Shown: piece after piece, positions 9,870 through 20,794 of the stretch
Layout: each line of letters opens with the position of its first letter
Position numbering within the stretch: the first letter of the stretch is position 1
Source of the DNA: Isochrysis galbana
Lineage: Eukaryota > Haptophyta > Isochrysidales > Isochrysidaceae
Length of the DNA: 64,000 nt
NCBI GenBank assembly: GCA_018136815.1
Contig: CM030935.1
Span: forward strand, 3,546,299 to 3,610,298
Direction of reading: 5' to 3'
Program-made: the position numbers and the translations under genes
The notes under the pieces: generated by a model
What the model was told of the DNA's origin: nothing
The model's input: the letters and a program-made list of their open reading frames with translations, nothing else
Database searches by the model: none

Positions 9870-9995
9870 TAGGCCTTTGTAAAAATATGTACAAAATCTT
9901 GCCCAAATATGTAGCAAAAATTATATGTCAAAATATGTACAAAATCCGCCCAAATATGTAAAAAATGTGCATACCCTAAACAGTAAAAATGCGCC
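9870..9995. repeat. AT-rich AAATATGTA cluster
   Basis: AAATATGTA recurs at least five times within about 115 bp (9884-9995), just downstream of the minus-strand hAT transposase remnant. hAT transposons carry subterminal short repeats bound by their transposase, so this could be such an end. Terminal inverted repeats were not located. Confidence 0.45.
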
Positions 9996-10188
9996 ATTGT
10001 AGCTCGTAGCGTGTAGCGTCCCGCCCTCTTACTCAAAAAAAGGGGCCAACTGCATCCACACACACCACACACAAATGGCAATGACGGCACCTACCCACAC
10101 AACCACAAACCACAAGAGCATAAAGAGCTAGCACACGTTGCATATGAATATGAATGAAACATCATACTATAGTTAGTTAGTCGGATAG

Positions 10189-11205
10189 TCAGTCCCCTTG
10201 GCCCTGCTCCTGCTTGCGCTTGTTGCGATTGTAACGCAACATGAGGGATGCAGACACTTGATCTGCAAGGGAGCTGCCCCTCACAGAGGGAAACATACCA
10301 GCGAGAAGAGAAAAGACACGCTCACATGAGGCTGAGTTGGGGGAGAGACAAAAACATATCCTTGCGGCCATGGCCCATGTTGGACACTTAGAAGCATTGG
10401 CTTCCCACCACAGCAAGACTTGCTTAGAGTACGCGGGCACATCAGATTGATCAAATTGTGCACCGGCACATGCCATCAGATAATTTGGAAGCTCAACTTG
10501 TAGGTTGTTTGCCAAAAGGTTTACAAAGCAAGGAAGAGTTGAAAGTTGTTGCACCCATAAAGCATTGACCTTACCTTGAGAAGCAAAACTTGGATCAAAC
10601 GCTCGCAGCAAATCGGTGATTCGGTGCTGCTCTTTGCACCAAAATGGGCGGGCACATTTGTTTGTCAAGCGGTCCTCCAAATATTGGAATGACCCTTTTA
10701 CATGCTCCATGATCTTAGTCCATTGTCCATTGAGGTAGGGCACACACATCAATTGCATTCCAGATCTCAGCTTCCGTCGTGAAAACTATCGTCGAGCCAC
10801 CTTGGTAGGCAATTGTCCAAGTACTACTGCCAATAGCTCCTATCACACCATTGAACCATTGATGGTAGGGTGCATCGTAGTAATCTCTCGTGGCCATGCC
10901 TAGCTTTATGGGCTCTTGCGCCCTTAGAACTGATGCCACATTTGGGAAATGAGTAGAGTCGGTGCCTAGTCCACGCCCGCGCGCCCGGAGTCCCTCGAGC
11001 GTGTCATGCACCAAAAGTATCTCGAGACCATCGCCTTCCAATGAGTATGTGGTGCGACAAAACACCTCCATATCCAAGGCCACGGCCAACTCAAGCCTTA
11101 GCTCGTCCTTCTTTGTCATATAGATGGTTTGAAGCGCCAGGACAGTTGACCCCCCCACACCGTTTTTCACTAGCTCATCAAGGAAGTCGCCCAGCTGTCC
11201 AAAGT
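10189..11205 (-). pseudogene. hAT-family transposase, frameshifted
   Basis: Two minus-strand frames meet near 10715-10758. The upstream part contains LDMEVFCRTTYSLEGDG, a region typical of hAT transposase cores. The downstream part carries the C-terminal dimerisation domain with LSPNSASCERVFSLLAGMF and SLADQVSASLMLRYN. The frame change between them, and the loss of the N-terminal DNA-binding region where copia sequence begins near 11205, show a dead copy. It is part of a nested cluster of elements. Confidence 0.75.
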
Positions 11206-11360
11206 GGATGTCGACGACGGGCGGCGCGGCGCGCACGCGGGCGGGCCCGGGGAGGGGCGGACTGGGGGCGGCGTCGGCGAGGGTCTGGACGCCGGCGTCG
11301 ACGGTGGCGACGGCGGGCGGAAGGCTGGAGCGGACGAGCACTCTCTCCCGCAACCGACAC
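11206..11360 (-). pseudogene. Ty1/copia pol linker fragment
   Basis: VRSSLPPAVATVDAGVQTL on the minus strand closely matches IRSSLPPAVAAVDAAVQ downstream of the copia integrase at about 56250. Here the reading frame runs straight into hAT sequence, so only a short piece of the linker between integrase and reverse transcriptase survives. Confidence 0.6.
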
Positions 11361-11429
11361 ACCCTGACTGAGCTGCCCCAGCTGGCCCTCTGAGGGGCCT
11401 CGAGGGGCCCCCCAGAGGGGCAGATAGGG

Positions 11430-11695
11430 ACAAAACATGCCGCATATGTAGGGCGGGATACGAATCCTCCACCCACCTAGGCGAATGCCCGAGAATAGTC
11501 AAAATACTCGAGACGCTTGACAAACTTACGCGATTTGCACCCAGGGACGATAGAAGCAGAGAGGAGGTCATCATCGATAACCTCTTTATGCACCCCGGGG
11601 GTAAATCCCCAAGATCGCTCACCATACTATACACTCTCGCATGAGGATATATCATAAATACATTACGATGGTATAGAATTCTCACGAAGAATCGG
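11430..11695 (+). pseudogene. LINE ORF C-terminal fragment
   Basis: Plus-strand translation from about 11436 gives TCRICRAGYESSTHLGEC followed by a region matching the end of the LINE protein at 51851-55927 (there CRLCGKYHESSTHLARC). The C-x2-C-x7-H-x4-C knuckle is conserved. Further matches are SLTILYTLA and GYIINTLRWY against SLKTLYIVAWRYIIGDFYKV. A TGA at 11642-11644 stands where the other copy has TGG. It is a diverged, dead copy from a related LINE lineage. Confidence 0.8.
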
Positions 11696-11726
11696 TGTTG
11701 ATAAGAACGCTAGACAGATACACGAA

Positions 11727-11832
11727 AGGTGCGGGACTTCTACCGTCCCCGCTCTGACACTTGTGACTTCCAATACCCCCCCCCTCCTCCGCGCCAAAAG
11801 GCGCGGGACTTCGACCGTCCCCATTGTGACTG
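11727..11832. repeat. Duplicated GCGGGACTTC motif in presumed LINE 3' region
   Basis: GTGCGGGACTTCTACCGTCC and GCGCGGGACTTCGACCGTCC lie about 75 bp apart, followed by a long C-run. They sit just downstream of the LINE C-terminal fragment and may belong to its 3' untranslated region. Positions 11833-12180 are C-rich and show no gene. Confidence 0.35.
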
Positions 11833-11834
11833 CC

Positions 11835-11866
<32 letters not shown>

Positions 11867-12194
11867 TCACTGGGCTTTTCACAAGACGCCTCCTGTGAAA
11901 AAGGTCACACTGCTTGTGAAAAGATGGGGCCCCCTGACGGTATGATTATTCTCGACCCCCTTCCCCCGCCACTGAGTCCCCCCCCCCCCTGAGTCCCCGC
12001 CCCCCCTTCCCCCGCCGTCGAGTCCCCCACCCCCCCCCTCCCCGCCGAGCTCCCCCAACCCCTCGCCTCCCCCCTCCCCCTCCTTAGCCGCCGAGCCGTC
12101 CCCCATCCGCCCAGCGCCCCGGCCCCTCTACACGCCCAGCGCCCCAGCCCCCTCCTTCGCCTCGTTCTCCCTGACATGACACCACCCCTCGTGC

Positions 12195-12682
12195 GCGCTG
12201 CTGCGGGCGCGCGCGCAGGTGGACGTTGTCGCGCAGCGTGGGCCGCGCACCGGGTGGACGGCGCTGATGGTGGCGTGCGAGGCTGGGCATCTGGGGTGTG
12301 TGAGGGTGCTGGAGGCTGTGGTGCACACGAAAACGACCCCTTCATGAATAGCTGGCAGTCACCTCGCTGGTGCAGACCGAAGCGACTCTGTACCTTCAGT
12401 GTATCCTCCAACTGCTCCACCGTGTGTCTGTCTGATGCGGATCTCGATGACGAGGCCTTGGACATGGTCTGTCGCGTGCTTGAGGCAGGAGCGTGTCGGA
12501 GGACCCATACGCTCATCCTCGACCGCAACCGGATCGGACCGGCGGGCGTGCAGCGCCTGTGCGAGCTCGCGCGGAGCTTCCGGCTGTCGTCGGTAAACCT
12601 CTCGTGCAACCCTATTGGCGCGGAGAGCCAGCCAATGCTCTCACAGCTGAGGAAGCTCAAGGTGCAGGTTACTCTGCTGTGA
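12195..12682 (+). CDS. Ankyrin/LRR protein fragment (two exons inferred)
   Basis: An upstream frame (about 12198-12320) contains GWTALMVACEAGHLGCVRVL, the core of one ankyrin repeat. It is followed by a GT donor (GTGCACACG). A second frame, open to the stop at 12680-12682, holds leucine-rich repeats of the ribonuclease-inhibitor type: SDADLDDEALDMVCRVLE, then HTLILDRNRIGPAGVQRL and SSVNLSCNPIGAES. The acceptor is not unique (candidates near 12353 and 12399). The start exon is not identified, since the region upstream is C-rich. Such ANK/LRR proteins mediate protein binding; no specific function can be given. Confidence 0.5.
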
Positions 12683-12834
12683 TCACGATGCAATTGAGTG
12701 TGTGTGTGGGGGGGAGGGAGGGGGGTCGGAGAGGGGGGTCGAATACTCTAGTAAATATAACATGTATATATACGGGGGGTAATTTCCCCCCGTGTTCGGG
12801 TGGTGCACTGGGACTTTTGATGGCCCGCACCTTG

Positions 12835-13384
12835 ACACTGAGCAAGGCCCTACTGTTTGCGAACACAACGGACTCGGCTAGAACCGCCCAAGCGGGCATG
12901 GGCAGACAGCCGAAAAAGGGGATAGACACGAACTAGGGGATATTGATCCGTTATTCACAATAGGCACAAGGGGGAACCTAGAACCTAGTTTAGAGCTACA
13001 AGCACTAACAAAATCAATGGGAGTGACGCATATAATAGCCGGGGATCACTCCTGAGACGGGCCCCGTCGCCCCGTCGTGGCTAGGAAGTCACGCACCACA
13101 CACGGAGGCACACCGGCGAGTAGCCACGAGGAAGAGACGCAACAGCCCGGACTACACTTGCCAAGCGACTGCGCAAAACCCAACAACAGGCCTGCCCGGA
13201 ACCCGCACTCTGAACCAGGCCCAAGGTAGCGCACCTGGGCCGAACCCCGGATACCGAAGACAAAGGAATGACGGGGGGAAGAGGAGGGGGTGGAGGAAAG
13301 GGAAGAGAAGGGCGATGTCGATAGAGATAGGGAAGTGCCCTAGTTTAGTAGGTGTGTAGCCCAGAATCTTCAGATGTTTTTTTT
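12835..13384. repeat. Dispersed repeat A, full-length copy, inverted
   Basis: About 550 bp read as the reverse complement of 23470-24035. Shared features are the CCCAAGCGGGCATGGG / CCCATGCCGGCTTGGG block at one end, the GCACCTGGGCCGAACCCC block in the middle and CAGAATCTTCAGATG plus T8 at the other end. No coding potential is conserved between copies. Confidence 0.7.
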
Positions 13385-13898
13385 ACAACCTATAACACTC
13401 AAGGCAACGAATTTGCCGCGTGGCACCGTGTGCTTGTAGACACCTTCTTGCAATAGGTCCACCGCCGAAAGTGAAAGATGCGCCCTTGCGCGAACACAGG
13501 AGCAGCCCCATGCACAGCCTCCAACGAGGCGAGAGATTGAGTGCTGATCGGGCCTGAGTTGGGAGGCAGTGTGAAGTTGCCACCCTTATGAGCAAAACTG
13601 GGAGCCCACTGGCGAGAAGCCACACAAGCAAGTGGCGGACAAGCTTCAGACCCAAATTTTCTACTTGCCGTGAAGAGAGCGCAATTTGCTGGCGCCCATC
13701 CATGCGAGGAACACAGTGAAGAATACTTGGAGGGGCTCCTCTGGCACCCGTACCTTGGATGAGGACGGGGAGGGGGGGACTCAGGTGATGCGTAAGCGCA
13801 CGCGTAAGGCACAAGGAGCACACTCGGCAGTGCGGGCCAATCGCACTCCCACAAAACGAATGCAAGAGCCGAGCAGCGGCATGTGAAAGGCGAGCCGG

Positions 13899-15878
13899 GC
13901 TGCGCACCGCGATCTGGCCTCCACCAAAGGCGCCGATCCCTGAGCCGATGCTGAGGGGAAGGGCGGCGGCTAGGGCGAGATTGCCCATCTGCGAGTGGGT
14001 AAAGGCCGAGACCAACGACGGCGGAATCTGCGACGGCGATGGCACGGGTAACAGCGGGCGTCAGGTGGGTACGCTGGAGCGCAGGCTAAGTGCGCATCCG
14101 GAGCACTAGCTGCTGCCATACGCGAAGGTGATCCAGTGATGGTTTGGCGCCGAGCGCACCATGGACGCGAGGGTGGTCCCAAGTACTGTGGCGTAGGGTA
14201 GATCGGTGAGCAGGCAGAGCCCAGGCGTGACAACCATGCCGCCACCAATCCCAAAGAGTCCCGAGGCCACGCCCGCCGTCACGCCCACCACTGATAGCAA
14301 CGCCAGCTCGCGTGCACGGCCGCCTCCGACTCTTTCGAGTTGCTCGGCCCCCTCCCTGCCATCTCCACCTGCAGCACCCCCCTCAGCCTCCTTCTTGCGC
14401 CTCACAACGTACGATTTGAGGGGCACCAGCGGCGCGACAGCGAGTTGGTAGTAGGCAAAAATCTGCGAAAGGCGCGCGGGTCATGCTGTGATTAGCCGTG
14501 GGATGACCACCGCGCATCCACGCCCCTGCGAGTGACACGGACAGGGGCGAGAGCTCACAGCCGACTATTTAGTGGGGAGGCTAGCGCACCCGGCCGAGCT
14601 GGACTGACGAGTAGCGCGACGTCAGCTTCGCGCCAAATCGCGCGCCAAACATGGCCGTGGCGGCGACCGCGAACGCAGCCGGAAGATCGACCGCGCCTGT
14701 GGCAGCGTGCGGAGCTCAGCCTCCCAGCGCTCCCTTTCCCATGCGCGCTAGCTCGCCGTATGGGCGCGTGACCTGCGTGTTGCGCGTCTTCCGCGCAACC
14801 TGGCTTGATGCACGGAGTGGCCCAGGCTGCACGGAGTGCGCCTGAGCGCGCTGTCTGTCAGCCAGCACCACCAGCATGCTTGTTCACGCGTTGATGGGCA
14901 GTGCAGGGGCCGCTCATCCGACGCGGCACACCCACCTGCCGACGAGAATGAGGCCCAACCGCATAGCCCTGTCATGGCAACTGCAGCCGATGAGGTTCCC
15001 ACTGCCGCGTGCTGTGACATGCCGGCGAATCGCGTCATCAGCGGGACCATGATGGCGCCACCTCCAAGGCCGACCTGTGCAGGCGGCGCAGGACGAGGCA
15101 AGAGGATGGAGCTGGTCCGGCCACCCCTCCTAGCCTTTGCTGGCCCTCTCCCCCGCCCGACCTCCCCTTTTTGCTCTTATCAATTCAGACTCCCTTCTCT
15201 TTCTCCCCTCCCCGCCCGCCCCTGACTCCCCCTCTCATACCCCCACCTCCACCCCACCCTGCCCACGTACCTTCGCGCCCTCTCCCCAATTCGCGCGCTT
15301 CCCCCTCCCCTCCTGCCTCCCTTGTCCTCGTCTCCCCTCAACCCCCCTCTCCACCCCGCCCCGCAATAATGCACCACCAAATCCCCACCCCTGCCCCTCC
15401 CTCTCTCCGCTGCCCTCCATTCCGCCTCCAGCCTCACTCAGACCCCCGAGTGCGTCTTCCGATTCAAAACCATATCGCCCCTTCCCCTCCCCGTTTCCTC
15501 CTCCCCCGCTTCTCCTTCTCCTCCCACCTCCCTCTCGCTCCCCCTCTCCTCCTCCTCCCCCCCTCTTCTCCTTCGCTCCCTCTCTCTCCGCTCCCCACTC
15601 TCCCTCCCCCCCCCCCCCCGCCCCGCACCTCCCCCCCCCCCCCCCCCTTCCCCCTTCCCGCCTCCCCCCCCTCATTCTTCCAGCCCCCGTTCCCCCCACC
15701 CCTCCCCCAGCCTCACCAGCCCTCCGAGCGTGCCTCCTGCAGCTCCAGCGCCGAGAAAGGTGACGGCATTTCCCGTGCGACCTGCACGCACGCACAGATC
15801 CCGCCGCGCGCCCGCACAGCCCGCCAGCCAGCCTCGGCGAGAGACGAGAGCCCCACGCCACGCTGCAGTCGACGCCAT
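13899..15878 (-). CDS. TSUP (TauE/SafE) family membrane transporter, five exons
   Basis: Exons (minus): 15878-15717, 15074-14936, 14696-14590, 14462-14160 and 14027 to about 13899, all joining in phase. TSUP proteins are multi-span transporters for sulfite, sulfonates or related organic anions, built from two homologous halves. Both halves show the signature glycine-rich helix: LGGLVGLGGGAIMVPLMTRF across the exon 1/2 junction, and GVASGLFGIGGGMVVTPG in exon 4. They are followed by AVGTSSAAVAMTG and TVLGTTLASM respectively. The halves are joined by a charged loop rich in Lys, Glu and Gly. The last recognised segment is GSGIGAFGGGQIAVR; the 3' exon was not resolved. Intron 1 (15716-15075) is almost pure purine on the coding strand. 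Substrate is not determinable. Confidence 0.8.
15137..15716. repeat. Polypyrimidine (C/T) low-complexity tract inside an intron
   Basis: The plus strand is almost entirely C and T with C-runs up to about 15. It lies in intron 1 of the TSUP gene. Long frames here on either strand are artefacts of base composition. Confidence 0.8.
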
Positions 15879-15959
15879 TGACCTTAAGACCGCTTCCGAA
15901 AGAAAAAGAGCTGATATTCACAGACTCTAGTAGATAGAGAAATACAAGTACTACCAACA

Positions 15960-17110
15960 AACCCAGCAACTGGAAGGGGCGGGAGTAAAAGGGGCGAATA
16001 CTAGAAGTGGAGTACTCGATACCAGGAGGGAAGTTTTCTTCATGCTAGCAGGGTGGGGCCAAATGCAAATGAACGCTTCTTGCCAGGGGAGGGAAGGAAC
16101 CGGAGGAACGCCTGGAGGGAGCGACTCCACCATGGGTGCGAGGCGTGAGGCGTGCACCCCTCCCAAGCCGAATGGAGGGGAGGAAGGTGGTACCAAATGC
16201 CAAATGGATAGCGGATAGCAGACGACCTTTGAACTTTGAGCTGCCGGATGTTTGCGGATCTAGCCGGAGCCATCACAGAAGTCGTTGTTGTGTGATTTGG
16301 ATATGAGATTCAGGTCCCACTGTTTGCGGGAGCGCGTGGCACGCTCGACGGACGATAAGTCGAAAAAAAGCTTTTCAACGATCAACGAATTTGTTTGTTA
16401 TTTGTCGAGTTAAGAGTTAGAGTTCATTTGTTGTGGTTGTGGCGTGTGGTGTGCTGTGGTGTGTTGCACCGTTGAGCGTCGTCCGACGCGCTAGTGGTGT
16501 AGAGATTGAAGTGGTCTCTCGGCTGGGCTACCACTTTGAGAATTGCAGTCTTGTAGAGCGTAGAGCATCTTGTTGGCTAGCATCCCTAGTCCTAGTCCCT
16601 AGCCACTTACACCGGACGAGCCATGCTACGTTGCCGTCGAGGGCTCCGGACCCACAACACTAAGGTTATACTCACACAACAAGAAAACTCTGACGGCCCC
16701 TCTCTCTTTCCCTCTTTTGCCTTCTTCTCTTCTTCCCTTCTTCTTCCTCTTTCACGCCCTCTACTACTTTTCTCTACCCTTCTCCACCCCCCCCTTCTTG
16801 CCCCCCTACCACCCGCCGCCGTCGGGCCCCTCGCCCGCCCCTCCCGCGCTCTCTTGCGCTCTCTCGCGCGCTCTCTCGTGCTCTCGCTCCCCCTCCCCCC
16901 TTTCCCCTCCCCCTCCTCCTCCGCTCTCCCTACTCCACACCCTTCCTCCCCCTTCCTACCCCCGCCTTGCTCACCACCTCCAACCCTTCTCCCCCTCCCC
17001 TTCTCGCCCCTGCCCTCCCCTCCCCCCTGCTCTCCCCTCCCCGTCCGCTTCCTCACCCCCCCATCCCAACCCTTAACCAACCCCCGCCGCCTGCCCCCCC
17101 CCCCCCACGA
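15960..17110. repeat. Gene-free stretch with a second polypyrimidine tract
   Basis: Positions 15960-16650 show no gene. A conserved dispersed block, CACTAAGGTTATAC then CAACAAGAAAACTCTG, lies at 16655-16690. Positions 16700-17110 are an extended C/T tract on the plus strand, comparable to 15137-15716. A 404-codon minus-strand frame across it is Arg/Gly/Glu-rich and is rejected. Confidence 0.6.
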
Positions 17111-17121
17111 GGCCCCTGGCG

Positions 17122-17676
17122 ATGTCTGGCTGCCTCTCACACCCGCTCGCCGAAGCCCCGCCTTCGCTCTCCGACGTGCTGCTGCGTGGCGAGCTCGCCG
17201 GCTGCCCAGCGCCGCACAGCCCGGGCGACAAATGGCTACTTGCAAATGTACTCTGCGCCGATGCAAACGCCGCACTCGGCCGAGCGGCCGAAGCGGAGCG
17301 CGCCGCCGAGCTCGCGGCCGCGGCCGAGGCAGCCGGAGAGTCCTTCCTAGCCAGCCTCGCCAAAGCCAGTGCGCTACGCGCTGCTGAGGCCGCGGAGGCG
17401 GCGCGTCACACGTGGGAGGTGTGCGCGCAGTGCAATGGAGTTGCCGGCAGGGATGAACGTGTGATCGTGGCCAACTTCTCGGCGTCGGGGCGTAAAATAT
17501 GCTGCAATGTGCTCGACCGCGACGGCAACATGCAGTGCATCGAACCCGGCTCGCTCCGCCTCCTCTTAGTCCCGGTCGCAATGCTAGCTCTCGCGCTCTG
17601 CATCGCCCTTCTCCGCGTGTCGCGCCGTGCCAGGGTGCGCCGCCCTTTGAGTAGGGCTGTTGCGTGCACAGAGTGA
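17122..17676 (+). CDS. Small protein with Ala-rich helical region and C-terminal membrane anchor
   Basis: 184 residues from the ATG at 17122. Residues about 35-95 form an alanine/glutamate-rich, TPR-like or coiled helical region (AALGRAAEAERAAELAAAAE). Residues about 110-145 contain ERVIVANFSASGRKICCNVL, which resembles the small beta-barrel modules common in algal proteins. One hydrophobic segment (LLLVPVAMLALALCIALLRV) near the C-terminus is followed by an Arg-rich tail, so a tail-anchored topology is likely. The family is not recognised. It lies 95 bp upstream of the glucan synthase start on the same strand. Confidence 0.45.
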   Translation: MSGCLSHPLAEAPPSLSDVLLRGELAGCPAPHSPGDKWLLANVLCADANAALGRAAEAERAAELAAAAEAAGESFLASLAKASALRAAEAAEAARHTWEVCAQCNGVAGRDERVIVANFSASGRKICCNVLDRDGNMQCIEPGSLRLLLVPVAMLALALCIALLRVSRRARVRRPLSRAVACTE

Positions 17677-17771
17677 CCTCAGCCATCTGGTCTGCGCACA
17701 CACTTGTGCTCAGTTCCTCGTCTCGATTATCGGCATTGCAGGTACTACGAGAGAAGCGGTATGGGCGCGAG

Positions 17772-20623
17772 ATGAGCGACGATGGTGGCGACGCCGAGGT
17801 CCGTTCCCATTGCGGCGACACTTATGCCCACCATGCCTAGCCACACGCTGGGATCTCACAACCTCAAACCCCGACCTTCGTGCAGATCATCCAGTTCGAG
17901 GATGATGTCGACCGGGCGCGTTCAAAGGGTCAGGAGGCGACTCAGGCCGCTCTCGCACGGCGGTTGTTGTCCTTTGGCGCGCCACCTCTACTAGACGAAC
18001 GCCTTGAGGTGATGAAGGCTTGGTCGATGCGCCTCGGCTTCCAGCCGGACAATGTGGCGAATCAAATGCAACACCTCACCTCGCTCATCGTGTCCAATGG
18101 CGCGGCCAACGGTGGTGACTATGCTCGGGCGGTCGACGCACTGCATGCCAAGGTGATGGGACCCATTGAACGGTGGAGGGCGCACGTTGAGATGGCAAAC
18201 GAAGCCGATGCATTGGCTCTCCGCGGCAAACCAGCCACGCCCATGGCGCGACTCTACGGCGGTGACGACGGTCGACAGACGATCGAGCGACGCAACGAGG
18301 TGGGCTTCTCGGGCTGTGACAATAGGACGCAAGACAAGGCAGACGGCAGTGCGATTGGCGAGGCGCGAGGAAGACATGCACCAATCCCCAGCCGAGGCGA
18401 GCATGCTGACTCTTGCCTGCTCGGTCATTGCCATCAGGGAAAGACGTATGCTGGAGTGGTCACCTCCAACGGGCCCATGTCTAGCTGGGTGCGCCTCTCT
18501 ACTGCACAGCAGCTCCATGAGCTGTCGCTCTTCTTCCTCATTTGGGGCGAAGCGGCAAATCTCCGCTTCATGCCAGAGCTGTTGTACACGTTGTTCGAGC
18601 TTGCGCGTGCTCACGTCCCCGACACCGCGTCAACCACATCTGTCGTCTCATCAGCGGCGCCACCTGCTGGCGGGCTTGCTGCGGGTGTCAGTGGCTCTCG
18701 TCGACTGTGGGACGGGGCCATCGGTGTCGCACGACGCGCCGCATCGCTGCGGCGCTCCACCAACGCTTCCGCCGAACCCAACTTTCTCGTGCAAGTCGTG
18801 AGGCCCATCTATGAGGCCTTGAGGGAGGCGCGTAGTGAGCAGGTGAAGGCCGCTAATGTTGGCTCATTCCCTAATTCTTTCCTGGCGAAGTGCTCTCCAC
18901 GGCCCCTCGCGCAGCACGGGCCCTCACAAGATAGGAATGTGAGTGCTCCTTTCGATTGCAAGTCGTCGACCCTCTCTCGCCGCACCTTGCCAAACCAGGC
19001 GCGACACGGGCACTCCTACGACGTCGAAAATTATGATGACTGGAACGAGGCCTTTTGGCGCCGCGAGCGAGGTCTCGATGAGCTCTATACGCGCGATGGC
19101 GAGCGCATCCTCGCGCAGGTGCGCACGCTCATCCATCAAGAAACGGCATGACGCCAACTGCGAGGGTCGCTTCTATGTGCGAGCTTCGTCGCGCGACACC
19201 GCGCCGATGGTTGCTCCAAGCTATCAATTAGCCTCAAGACTATTTGGGCTTGATGCCTATACTGCTATAACGCACTCCAGGCCACTTGAGTGGTACTTAC
19301 TTCGCCAACGCCCGTCCCTTCATCATGTGTCAGCCTCCCCCCGACCGCTGGGCCTTTGTACTCCGCGCCGACTGGCGTCGCTTCCTGGTGACCACCAGAC
19401 GTAAGACGCACCGCGAACTCCGCTTTTGGTGGTGTCTCTTGGCTGCGAATCGCCGCATCTTCCTGCTTCACTTCACGACGTTCCTCGGAATTGCGGCGTG
19501 GACGATGCCTTTCATCAAGGTGGATCGCGTATACCCCAACGAAATGCTCCCGCACTCGACTCGCATGCGATCGCGCATAGAGAGAAGGGGGTCGGACATT
19601 GACGAGGGGTAGCTCCCACAACATCCGCACGAGAAGGGGGTCCATATACCTACCACCCACCCGTCTAAGCTGCGCTTCCCATCGTCCCTCGTAGATAAAG
19701 TCGTGGGACTACAACGGCTGGGACGCTTTCCGCGTTCTTGCACTATTCTGGCTACTGGCCCCGGCCTCGGCATTGTTTGGACGCTTCTTTGAGCGTTGGG
19801 CGCGAGACACCGAGCAGTCGCGGGCGCGACTCAGCCTTGCCTTCATGCAGGTAGCGAGTGGCCGCAAACCCTTCGCATTGCCAAAGTCACGTTTTCACTC
19901 CGGCGCTGCATGCTCTTAAAAGCGGATATGGCGGATATGACGCCGAGGGTGGAAATGGCGAAATCATTCAGCTAGCGTTAACTTAAACGGAATTGGCCCC
20001 TTCCGTCATTGCCGTCACGTTATCCCGAGCCCCTTGAGCTATTGATTGTCAGCCCACTAAATTTTCACATCCTGCGCAGATGATAGGCTTGAGCGCGCTG
20101 TGCGGCTACGTTTTGTGGCTGCAGTCGCAAGTGCCCATCGATGAATTCCGCGAGCTCTCTCTCGGCGACGGGCGTTGGAATGCGGTTGTGGGCTCCTCAA
20201 CTCTTCTCACCTTTCTTGGGTTGCCGGTATGCCCATGGGGATCTTGTGATGGCTTTGGGCTGGGTTGGTGGCTGCGAAACGTAACACCCGGACTCATGGT
20301 CGCCTATCTATTATATCCACAGATCCTGATGCGCGATCATTGCCACATCTCTCTCTATTCCTGAAGAATTTGATGCCTGGAAAGCACGCCTGAGCGTCTA
20401 CGCGGTATTGCAAGCCATGCTTTTGACTTTGACTTAATCGTCCACCACATGGACACTCCTAATGCAGGCGCTCTTCTTTGAGATGGCATACCCCACCCCT
20501 CCGGAACGCGATGCGCTCGACGCGCGGCCCTTCTTCGAACGGCGGATGGCCGACACGATTTCCGGCCGCACTCGCTGGATCCGCCGTGATCGAAGCACGG
20601 GCATACCCTACCTCGCGCCGGAG
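17772..20623 (+). CDS. Callose/1,3-beta-glucan synthase, N-terminal part (open at gap)
   Basis: Six phase-0 exons fit: 17772-17798, 17886-19118, 19334-19519, 19695-19850, 20080-20226 and 20468-20623 (635 residues). Each is bounded by GT and AG. Diagnostic features are the callose-synthase N-terminal helix (AWSMRLGFQPDNVANQ), the FKS1 domain 1 core (LSLFFLIWGEAANLRFMPEL), VVRPIYEALREAR, NYDDWNEAFW and RELRFWWCLLAANRRIF leading into the first membrane helices. In plant and fungal homologues these come before the large catalytic glucan-synthase domain, which must lie in or beyond the N-gap at 20695. The enzyme would make 1,3-beta-glucan at the plasma membrane from UDP-glucose. Some in-frame sequence in exon 2 (about 18300-18470) looks unconserved and may include a missed intron. 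Confidence 0.8.
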
Positions 20624-20694
20624 GTGAGAAAACAAGCCCTAAGTGTTCAGGCAAAGGGAGTCAGCCGCAACACTTTGCGTGAAAATGGAGAATA

Positions 20695-20794
20695 NNNNNN
20701 NNNNNNNNNNNNNNNNNNNNNNNNNNNNNNNNNNNNNNNNNNNNNNNNNNNNNNNNNNNNNNNNNNNNNNNNNNNNNNNNNNNNNNNNNNNNNN
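20695..20794. other. Assembly gap (100 N)
   Basis: Exactly 100 unknown bases, the usual placeholder for a gap of unknown size. It cuts off the glucan synthase gene and the 5' end of the TIR-like gene, so whether they are one gene or two is unresolved. Confidence 0.99.

Noticed and set aside
15235-15969. 244-codon Gly/Arg-rich minus frame
   Set aside because: Lies mostly in TSUP intron 1, a purine tract on that strand.
16607-17821. 404-codon minus-strand Arg/Gly/Glu-rich frame
   Set aside because: Runs through a polypyrimidine tract and over the better plus-strand gene at 17122-17676; low complexity only.
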